From positions 72,613,941 to 72,677,940 of the forward strand of contig JBCFYV010011172.1 of assembly GCA_039000515.1 (NCBI GenBank): 64,000 nt of DNA, in the 5' to 3' direction. Under the pieces are notes generated by a model. The model searched no databases. It saw nothing but the letters and a program-made list of their open reading frames with translations, and was not told where the DNA came from. Shown here one piece after another: positions 14,601-26,600 of this stretch. Numbering within the stretch: position 1 is the first letter of the stretch; every line of letters starts with the position of its first letter. The position numbers were made by a program, and so were the translations under genes. This stretch comes from Timema cristinae (lineage: Eukaryota; Arthropoda; Insecta; Phasmatodea; Timematidae).

Positions 14601-17600
14601 GCATCAGCTTGGTGAACCCGACGTCCTTAGGTCTCTCCAAACCACGCTGAAGGCGCCCTTTCATGACAGACACGAACTCGCGGTTACTCAGGTGGCCATC
14701 TAGGTTTTCGTCAAAGATGGTGAACACCACGCCGATAACGTGATCGCTCATTTGGACTTTGGCCACCGTACGTGCCACGTTTTTTAAGGTGTCCTGATTG
14801 ATCGAAGCCCCAGCGATGTGATAAAAGGACAGAGACATGTCTACGTCATTAATGTTATTCAGGAAACTGTAGAACGTCAAATAATCTTCCAGACTAACCC
14901 CCAAATGGCAGTCCTTATACCTCTGTCTGACCCTAGATAACATCTTTGACTTCTTCTTGTGCGGAAAGAGGGTATAGGTAAGAATAAGATCCGCGAAGTC
15001 TAACTCAGATAAGTATCCATTGCCGTTGGTACGTTTCCTTTGGAACTCCAAGGTGTGTATCTCCCTCTGGAGAAGTTCTGGAACTCTATGAACTGATGGA
15101 TGGTCAGCTTCTGGTCGAGGTTAGTACCGAAGAAGTACGTCGCCAGAACCGTGTCGGGGCCTTTGAAGACGTTTCCCGTCTGATGGTTGTCCCTGTGACG
15201 GCTACCCGTCGTCGATTGGCGTTGAAACAATCTGGACACCTTTAACAGGAGAATCAAAACTTTAATGAGTGGATCATATTTTAACTTATTTATAAAACGC
15301 CCATTTTCCTTAACATATAAGTCCATCCAGGACTCATGAGTAATGACATAAAAATCTGCATAGAACAATGCAATGTAGTTTTTTTTTCCTTCACCACAAC
15401 TTAATACCCATTTTGGTTACACGTATATGAAATAATTACGCTAATTTAATAAGAATGAGGAAGATTGAATTTAAGGGAGGAAGTGTACCCGCATTTGGAT
15501 GGAAGGAGAATGTAATTTTTTTTTAAACCACCCTCAGTACACAAGGCTGTGATTAGAACCCCGATATAAGCAGTCCAGTGTATTGTAAGAATGATGGCAT
15601 AGACCATTCTTTCTATATGGTCATATCAATATAGTCAATTTAGTACTGCTTGGGAGTCAACGCCTGTTTCGGAAGAAACGCTGACTAGCCTTACTACACG
15701 TTTGATGTCCAAAGAAAACACGTTCAAGACAAATGAGCTGTCTGAAAGGCTGTTGCTTTCAAGTCAGCAGAAAGGAAATGCTTTAATTTAAAAGTTATTC
15801 TCATATTGCACGATTTTGTCATAAAAAGGAATCAAGTAATTCTTTTTCTGTAAGACGTCGCTTCAAGTGTAATAGCCCGCACCATCTAATAAACTCATGT
15901 GATAAAAACAAGTCAAAAGTAAAGTTATGTGCAATATTTGTAAAAAAAATAACTCAAGAAAGACTGTTTTAAAATACAAAATCAATATCAAGAAAATAAA
16001 TATTTTCTAAATTTTGGTGATCATGTAATGACATTGATTTTTCGTCCTTATTAATATTTAAAATCATATTTTAATGTAAATATTTTAATTTTCCTATTTT
16101 CAGTTATTTTAAATTAAATTCATATTTTATAAACGAGAGCCGTATTTCTATTTTTCTTTATTTTAGCTGCACGTGTTCGAAGCATGGTTTATTTCCGGGT
16201 TGTATTACGCAGTATTTAAGAGCAGATGCATATTTATACCATGCCTATTTTTAGTTTTCGCGCTCAGATAGAATAACCCCATTGGTAGATGGAAAGAAAT
16301 CAAGTAGTGATCTGGGTTTGAGAGTACAAAACTACGGGGAATACAGACCAAGCCTTGAAAGACGGCATAGTTTTGAGCTCGTCTTACCCACTGAATCGTC
16401 ATGTGGAACAAAGACCACCGACGAGAGCTTTCCAGACGACACCCTTACGTAAGATAAGAAACGAGGACGCTGAATGGCTTGTAACAAAAGTCGCCCAATC
16501 CTTGGTTTGTTACAATCACGCAGGCAATGAGGTTTTGTTATTAACTCAGGTTCGTCATCTCACATGACAAATGAAATCTCCCTTTTGTCTGATATCGTCG
16601 AGAAGAAAAGTACAATATAAGTTACAAAAAATATATGTCTCTGGAATATTTTGTAGTAGGATCAGTTAGAAGTCAAAACTCTGTGTTAAATAAAGTCTTG
16701 TATGTACCAGAGGTAAGTAAAAAGTTAATTTCGATTAATTCTATTACTGAAAATTATGGGAAGTGCTTTTCACCAAAAATAAGGTTACTATTTCCAAAAA
16801 TAAAATGAAAGTTTTGGACGGTAATAAACAAGTGAAAAGGATGATCCATCGAGTTGCATTTTAAGCTAGGACACTCGGAACTCAACAACCTAGATAAGCG
16901 TGTGTCATTAGTAGATGGATGTAGTATTGCGGCCACTGATCTCGATAAACTAATTTCTGTATGCGAAATTTGTCTGGAGGCAATACCAGGTTTACCTTTA
17001 AGACTAAATGACAGAAAGCTACAAGACACCTACAAATTGTTCACAGTGATATGGGTGACCAGATCAAACCTAAGAGTTGAGATGTGAAGGCATATATTGT
17101 TACGTTCCTCGACGACTATAATCACTTCTTTATAGTTTACCTGTTAAAAAGTAAGAGTGAGGGAAGAAAATCTTGAAGGACTATTTTTTAGAGGTTGAAG
17201 CATTAATCAACCTAAAAGTGTATACAATAAGATGTAATAACGTTAGGGAGTACAAATCCAATGACTTGCAAGCATGGTGTGAACATAGCGGTAATAGATT
17301 AGACTACATCATTAGCTTCAGCACGCAGCTCAACAGGAAAAGTGAAAGACTAAACCGAAAACTGAGAGAGAAAGCAAAAACTTTAATCTTTGATTCTGGG
17401 AAAGTAAAGAGCTTTGGGGAGAAGAAGTTCAGACTTCTGCTTATTTATTGAACAGAAGCCTGAATGATACTATTAACTAAACACTGGCAGGAAAATGGAC
17501 GGTAAAAAAACAATTTGTCACGCTTGCAGAATTTTGGATGCTGTGCCTTAACAAATTTTTTGATATTTTAAAAGACTGGATAACCTTTCTGAGGAGTATG

Positions 17601-20600
17601 TTTTGTCAGCTATGCCCTAAATGGCTACCGTCCATGGGATCCAATTTGGTGTAAATTTATAGTCCCTTGTGACATCATATTTGATGAGAATCCTAGAGAA
17701 GAATATTAAACAAAATTTTGACAATAATACTGAAGAAGGGAAGATTCTGAAAAAGATCACATAATCGAAGATGAAAACTCAAATGATGAAGAAGACATCA
17801 TTTATGAAGGATATTTGGAACATGAAGAGGTAGAAAATGATAACATTAACAAAACAGAGGAAAGGGTTAAGGACAGAAGAAGCAGGTTCAGAGGACTATG
17901 ATGATTATGTCGTAGGAGATAACAGAGATAAAGAAGAAGACATAATCAACGCCAACAACACGGAAAAAAATGTTAAACAAAGAAGAAGGATCACAAGAAA
18001 ACCACAACAATACGACAGCTATGTCATTTTGATTTACCAAGAGGCTTTGGGAGGAACAGATGGAAAGAGAAAGAATATTTGAACAAAAACAAAACTTAGG
18101 GGTATGTTATTGAATCTGAAGCTAATGATGGAAAAATCTTGTCCAGCAAATGGGTCTTCAGAGTAAAAAATGATGGAAGGTATAAGTCAAGTTTTGTTAT
18201 AAGATAATTCGAGCAAGAGTATGAAATTAATATCAGGAAACATTATATCAAGTTGTTAATACAGCTGCTCTTAGGGCTATTTTTGTACTTTCAACCATCG
18301 ATAACTTCAAAATTAAAATATTTTATGTTAATACATCCTTCTTATATGGCGATATTGTAGAAACACTGAAATTTCCCGAAGGGTGTTAAAAATAAGGGGA
18401 GGGGGAAAGTAGCTTGTTCAAAAGGTTCTATGGATTTAAACAATCTCTTTCAATATGGAATAAACCGTTTACTGATTTAAAAAAATTCAAATTGCTGATT
18501 CGTAGCAACTTTTAACAGTGCATATTTAGAAATGGAAGCAAAACATTATTTCTAGCTATCTATGTAGATAATGGTTCTTTGCTAGGAAATGATGAAAATA
18601 ATGTGACTAAATGGCTAAAATGCTTAAATAAAGTATTTCAGATAGTGACGGTTGAAAATCCTACTTCCTTTTTGGGGATCGAGATCAAAAAGGATGAAAA
18701 TAAAGTTATTCTATCACAAGAAAAGTATTTAGGTTCAGTGTTGAAAATGTTTGGGATGGATATCAGTAAATAATCCATGACAACTATTATAACACAAGTT
18801 CCTGCTGATTCAGTAGAGAAAACTACAGATTTTCCATACCGATAAGCTATCAGAAGTCTACTGTTTTATCCAACAAAACCCGGCCTGATGTGTCTTATGC
18901 AGTAAGCTACTGCAGCAGAGATATGGGAAATTCAACGAACTAACATGTATCGATCATCAATGGTCAAGATCATTTTGAAATAACTCAGCTCTTCAAGAAA
19001 AGAAGGCATTGTTTTTTCCTCCACAAGCTGATCCAAATGTCATCAAGGTTTGGTGTGACTCAGATTTTGCTGATGACTTGTTGAGAAAAAGCACATAAGG
19101 ATATTGATTATGTGCTCTGGTGGGTCAATAGTGTGGTGTTCTCATAAACAACCTATGGTTGCTTTGAGTAGCGCTAAGGTTGAATACATTGCTGCAGCCG
19201 AGTGTTGCAAATAAATTATTTACTTAAAAACCCTTATAGAAGATCTAACAAACAAAAACTTGGATATAAACTTGCATGTTAACAATCAAAGTTCCAGGCA
19301 ATTGATTGAAAATGCGCAGTTTAATAGGAAGACAAGCCCATATACGTTTGGTTTCATTTCATCAGTAGCATTGTTAAAAATAAAAATAAACTTAAATATT
19401 TTACCACTTAGGATCGAACCACTGACGTTTTTCCAAAGTCATTTTCTGTTGAAAATTTAATAGGCACAAAAAGTCCATTGCTTGCAAATTCTAGATTTGG
19501 TTCAATTTTGATGCTGTAAGACTTATAATGTTGTTGTAATTTGATTGTTAAACTTAAAATACTGTCCCACTGAGGATAAAACCACTGAGAATTTTACAAA
19601 GGCATTGTCTGATGAAAAATTTAATAAGAACAAAAATCTCATTGTATGCTAATTATAAATTTGGTCCAATTGGGATACTGTAAGATCCATAATGTGGTAA
19701 TTTAATTGTTTTTTCCTTATAAAGTATTTTTTGAAACTAGGAGAAAGTGCTAGAAGTAATTGAAACATATTTTTCCTTGGACATTGAAAAGAAAAACAAT
19801 TGGAAAGAGTTTTTCTTTAGGTTGGTGTTTATCATTGTTGCAAGAAACTTAAAACTGTTTTGTTAACCTTCTTATTATATTTTTTCTTTAAAATACATTC
19901 TTATAAGTAATATATTTTTATTGTTCTTAAAAACGAACATCATTTATTCTAAATGGTAGCAGTACAGTCAACTCTCGATTCTACGACCTTTCACGGTTCC
20001 CTGGAAAAAGGTCGTTATTTCGAAGGGGTTGTTATTGGAATTTTAACAGATTTTGTTCCACCCCTGCCCTTCATACGAAAATATTGCATTTTTTGGACAA
20101 CAAATAGCGTGGGTCGTCAAAAATCGTTCACAAAATCCAACCAAAAACGTAACCAAATCAAAATAACAATGTTAAACAATAGCACGGGTCGTCAAAAATT
20201 GTTCACAAAATCAAACCAAAATAGTAACCAAATCGAGAATCTAAATAACAATGGCAAAAGCAAACCTGGCGCGTGATGTAGCGGCGGTCGCGGGCGGGGA
20301 AACATTGTCTTGCTTGTGGGAGGGGGTGGACAGAGTCAAGTGCTATTGACTGGCATTGATGAGGTGGTGTCTATTTTTTTACCTGACCCACCCCAGTTAC
20401 TAGTAATACAGCGCTCACAAAGATAATTGCAACGCAGCGATCTAAATAAATGCAACAAACACATTTTACAGCCGATTTCCTTAAACTTTTCAACCTTTTT
20501 CCCCACATTTTTCACGGTTCCCCAAAAAAGGGTCGTTACTTCGAGAGGGACGCTATTCCCGGGGTCGTAGAATCGAGAGTTGACTGTATTATGTTGACGG

Positions 20601-23600
20601 ACTATACTATCGCTCTATCATATAAGCTCTGCCATAATGTAACAATGCAAGGTAAGCTACCTTTCACGGTAAATTGAAGGGTACGTGAATGTAATTCGTT
20701 ATATTAACATATTTTGAACTTCCATTTCATATTTTAGAACAATGATTTCTATGTTCTCTAAAGGCACTCATTGTTGCGAGAACTAATCACCATTATCAAG
20801 CAATGTTTGGCGGAAATGATTTAAAATAAATCCTTTAATTTTCTCAAAATCCATATTTCCATCTTATGATAAAAGCCGTTTATAATTTCCATGACTATAT
20901 AATAAAATACGTAATTACTAACTCAAGGAGATTTTTTTTAATATCGCGAAAATAAGCTATTTTTATATTTAGTTAAAGAATACAATTTCCTTCAACCCAG
21001 ATATGTTGTGTTCCGCGTGTAAATTTAGTTAAAAATCGAGCAACAAACCAGAAAAAGAAATGAATACGATGAAATTATGTTCAGTAAACTATTAAAAGAG
21101 CATGGATCAGGACATCTCCATTTAATTCTTCGATCAGTACCCCCAATATTTTTGAAAAATGTGTTTTCCGTCATTACTCAAGAATATAACCATAATAACT
21201 TGCATGACTCGGTCGTGTATACACATCAAGGCCCGTAAATAAATTTGAAAGGAACGTTTCACTAAACACAGTGTTTTTACCAAGATGAATTCGTCTATAT
21301 CGACGACGCCATCACCGTTGAGGTCAAACATCCGGAAGGCAAACTCGTACTGTCTTGGTGAGGTGGACAACACAGTTATCAGAAATATGTATTCAGAGAA
21401 ACTGATAAGGCCTAGACCTGTGCTGTCCAACCTACGGAACACGCTGTCTTCGGAGAGGGCCGTCTTCAACTTCATCTTGGTGCGTAACGTCTTCAAATCA
21501 TATCTATATATTTTAAAAAAACAAGTAGGTTCTCTTGTAAGTAATTTTTATCCAGATATAATATGGACACACTCTATACTCTAAGACTCTTACCACCAAC
21601 CAGACACCGGTTTCTTTTCTTTTAAAAAAACTTAGATTAATATAAAGTTTTACTTCTATGTATACAGGTTTTAAAACATGGGGAAAACCTCTAATTCGAT
21701 CTAATTGAATTAAAGAATTTGGCTTGACCATTAATGGCTGCTCTTTAACAGTATTTTATAGGGAGCTTGGGCTAGAAGAACATACTTATTGGTGACCTGT
21801 CACGTTACAGTACACGTTGATCCTCTTGTCTAAAGATTTGTAAGCGTAGTCTAATAATTATAAGTCTTTTGATAAACGTCACTAGTATTTATTTTATAAA
21901 TCTATTTCGTAAGATTATATTAGCAATTCCTAAATCAACTGTATTTATAGTTTTTATCTTAAATTGTATGTTTAAAATTCTAAACATTTTAAATTTATTA
22001 ATCATAAAAATTGTGTTTTCCTCCTTTTACAATAGTAATGATAACCAACAAATGTTGATTCTTATTGGTATTTAAGTTAGGCTCATTTTAGCTTAAAAAA
22101 ATCACCTGAAAGTTAACAAATGAACATTAATAGATACATACGATACAAACTGATCTAGACCTAGGCCATCGGGCTGTCTCATTCCAGGAGTCAACGACCT
22201 CAGAAAGTCATCTGGTGTCATGAAGATTTCAGAACCCACCGCGTTGACGATTTTCACTGTAGCAAAATAACGAAAAACTTTGTCCGCGGTTGAATAGGAC
22301 CTCAGTCGGTTTTCATACTCTATGATCTTCTTCTCTCGAAATCCGATAATCTCTCTTCGAAAACTAGACATATTTTCCTCTTTATTTTCTTCGTTTTCGT
22401 TATCTCTTTCTTCATCCTCCGCTGCTTTCAATTTAGGTAGAAGACATCTTAATTCAAAAAATGCTCCAAGAAAAGTGAACACGATTATCGAAAACCATAA
22501 CTTTAATAAACCAATTTTCTTCCGTTTTTCCTCATAACTAAATAGCAAACTTCCATAATTTAAACAGAATTGTTGTTCATTTTCATTTTTTGCCGGACGC
22601 TTTGCACAATGAAGTGAACGTTGAAAGTACAATAATGGTAATACAACATGGTCAAAACGTTTGTTGCAGTGATATATGTAAATAAGTGGCCTAGCAGTTG
22701 TATGATAAATAATATTCTTCAGCATAATTAGTTTGAATGGTTTATACTGCAATGCTTGAGTTAAAAATTGTATTAGGTTTAAATTATGAAGAAATTAGTT
22801 TTAATCTTCAAACGACATCACCTCATGATAAATGATTTTTAGCCAAGTTTCTATCCAGAGATAATGTTTATAATTGAAGCTTCAATAGAGCCTAATAGAA
22901 TCTTTAAATATTGTGCTATGTTAACTAAATTATTATAATCATAGCTAAATAACTAACATAATCAATTTTTAGTGATAGTCATTGTAAATTGTAGTAAGGA
23001 GATAGATATAAATACTAGTATAAGGAAATGTTTTAAAAGTTACATTTAATATAACATGAAATATGTAAAAACACCTTTACGTCATTTAAATCAAGATTGA
23101 ATAAATTTATTGAGAATGGAAAAATAATATTATTTTTAATAAAAGGTAAGAAAAAAAAGAATAACTAGATGCTAAATGCTTGAGAGCAGTCAACAAATGT
23201 TTCAAACTTATTAATTACAAAACTACACAATGAAACAATATTATGAAACTTGATAAAATTTAGTAAGATCAATTATTAAAACTCTAAATAGGATCACTAA
23301 TAAGGACATCATTTATTATAATAGAACAAAGTTAAAATTGATGAATAAAAATTACACAACATAGAACTTTAATATTATAGATCATATTAATTTTAAGTTG
23401 TAAAAGTTTGTAAAGATAAAATGTACAAAAATTTCATATGTTTTGTCTGTAATAAATATTTATGATAATTATTTATTTATATATTTTTTATATTTAAATT
23501 TAAAAAGTTGAAAGATATAAGAATACCAGGTTATTAATGCAACAACATTAAGATTTTATTAGGCTAATAAAATATCGAAGTTGATGTTCCTTATATGGTT

Positions 23601-26600
23601 ATGTGTGAGTCCCTCTCCTTATTAACATCGGATGACTAGGCCATCAATAATCTTCGACAAAATGTTTCGGCGAATTACGCCATTAATAGTCATGAGGAAA
23701 AACAATGTAAAAATATTAAGATAATTAATTTCGTTAGAAGACCTTGAAATATTATTTTTATGAAATTGATGACATATTTGTAGGTTAAATAGAATAATAA
23801 TACAATATTTAAAAATGTAAATTAAAACATGTTAATAAAGAAAATTTGATGACCGAGTCATCCGATGTTAATAAGGAGAGGAACCCACAAATAACCAGAT
23901 AAGGAACATCAACTTCGATATTTTATTAATAAAATCTTATGATGTTGCATTAATAACCTGGTATTTTTACATCTTCCAACTTTTCAAATTTGAATATAAA
24001 CATTATATAAAGAAATATCTTAAATATTTATTCCAGACAAGACACATGAAATTATTGTACATTTTATCTTTAACTTTCATATTGTTATGATATTTCATAT
24101 AATTTAATGTTTTATATGTTGTGTAATTTTTATTCATCAATTTTAACTTTGTTCTCTTATAATCAATTTTGTCTTTATTAGTGATCCTATTTATAGTTTT
24201 AAGAAGGGTACTTACAAACTTCTATAAAGTGTCAGAATATTGTTTCATTGTATAGTTTGTAATTAATAAGTTTCTATCATTTGTTGATTGCTCTCAAGCA
24301 TTTACAATCTAATTTTCATAAGTTTATTAGTAATTTCTTTCTTTTTTTTTTACCTTTTATTAAAAATTATTTTTACGTTCTCAATCAATTTATTCTATCT
24401 TGTTTTAAATGGCGAAAAGGTGTTTTACATATTTCAGGTTATGTTGAATGTAACATTTAAATTAATATTTCCTTATACTAATAATATAATAAATGTACAT
24501 TGTTCAAAATTCCACAGGCTTTCTCGGTGTTGTGACGTCACTTTGTATAAATTTAATTCCAGCAGAGTTAATAAAGGGAGGTGGTGAAATGTTAGTATTA
24601 GAAATTCATAATCTGTTATGTTCTATATGGATCCATGAGGTATTACAACCAGAATGGAAGGAAGAAATTATAATAGATATATTTAATTTCATAAAGGGAG
24701 ATAAAACAGAGTGTAATAACCAGGGTCCGGATTTTGATGACATTATTTTTCTTTATTTTTGTAACATACTATGCTAATAAACACATAAATTTTGTTAATG
24801 ATCCCCTTGTAGAAATGTATCTTTTATAGGTCATTTTTGTGTAATTTTGAGAGGAAAATACATATTACTGGTGAGACACTGCAATTAAACTAGAGAAGGT
24901 GGCTTTTGGAGGAGGTAGCTCTTACTTCTGAAGCCGATATTTGTAAATCAATATTATATTTAGTAGAATGCACGAGTATAGATGTTAAAGGCTTTTAATT
25001 GCATTTTACGTTTGTAAAGTGCGTGTTTGAGTCAGTCGTGTGCATTCATTACGAGTTTTTGTTTAAATTTTTAGATTATTTTTTTGAAAAATTGAAGTCA
25101 TGTTTTAGAATCTTTTGGTCATCTAATAGGTTTTTTTAAAAATCTTTTTAGGTCATCAAACCCCGGGCTTTGATAGTAACTATGGAGGTATCTCACAATT
25201 ACCAACATGCTATAAAATATTATCCAACATCATTTTAATGAGATTGAACTCATACACATAGGAAATAATTAAAGATTATCAGGGCGTATTTTGACGAAAT
25301 AGATCAACAACGGATCTTATAATCACTATTCGGCAAATATTTTATAAAAAAAAGAGGGAATACAACATGACTGTACATAGATTTTTAAAAGGTCTACGAT
25401 TTATTTAAAATAAAATAAATTTAATTTAATTTAGTATACCCGAAAACTTGTCAACCTAATTGAGGTATGTTTGACTAATGCGCGTGGCAGGGTACTGGTT
25501 GGATGCCACTTATAAGATACTTTAGAAATACATAATGGATTGAAACGAGGAGATGCCCTTTCCCCATTACTTTTTAATCTAGACTAAGAGTATATGGTAT
25601 TAGGATAATACAAGAGAATAGGAAAGGGTTGACATTAAACAGTTCAATGTAGCTCTTAGGATCCGCAGATGATTTCGCTTTGTTAGGCAATAGTAAGGAA
25701 GCAGTTGCAAGATTTGCAGAAATTTTATTAGAAGACAATAAAAAATAGGTTTAAAAGTGAACTTTGAGAAGGAAAATAAACATGTATATGATCACATAAA
25801 AAACACAGATTGAGGTCAATAATAATTTAGAAATTAATGCAGACGAAATATCAATTGAAAGGGTTAATGATTTTAAATATTTAAAAACAATTTAACTGTC
25901 GGTCTATAAGCATACACTTTGAATACGATATTAGAGTTTGGAAACTAGGAAAATAATACAGTCGGGAAAGGCATTATATTATTCGGTCAGTAAGTTATTG
26001 ACATCTCGTCTACCTTCATGAAATCTAAAACTCAGAATATACTAAACAATAATTTTACCAGTTAGGGTACGGCCAGACTGAGCGCGCGAGCGCGCGAGCG
26101 ACTAAAATATAAAATAGAACACATTGATTGTAATGGGGGTGGCCACACTGGAGCGAGCGAGCGAGCGAGCGCGCGAGCGACTGAGCGCGCGCGCTTGAAA
26201 GATAGAACTGGTTCTATTTTTCAAGCGCGCGCGCTCGACCCGGTACAGTCTAGTTTACAGGCGCTAGGCAATATTATTGTATGTTGGTTCATTGAGTGCT
26301 GGGGAAACTTCTAATTTTGACATGATATTTGACTTTTTTCTATCAGTGATAGGTTTAACACACTTGCTATTAATGGCCCGGTGACCTGGCGGTCTAGGGG
26401 TAAGGTGTCAGACTTCTGTGCTGGAGGTCTGGGGCTCAATCCTCGGTCCCGGCACAGATTTATCTGATTACCAAACCCTTCCTTCACCTCTGGCAAGACA
26501 TCTTGTGAATGTGGGGAAAGCCAGGCCTCCACCGTGGTTCGGATTCCACGTTAAACTGTAGGTCCTTCATTTCATCTCACAATCACCCTACCATTACACA

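Noticed and set aside
19953..20276. 107-codon ORF
   Set aside because: Lies over the pogo MITE end and its internal repeats; no protein family.
22082..22141. Extension of MICU1 exon 1 to a donor at about 22090
   Set aside because: It would insert about 14 residues not found in the family; the GTATGT donor at 22141 gives the exact family join.
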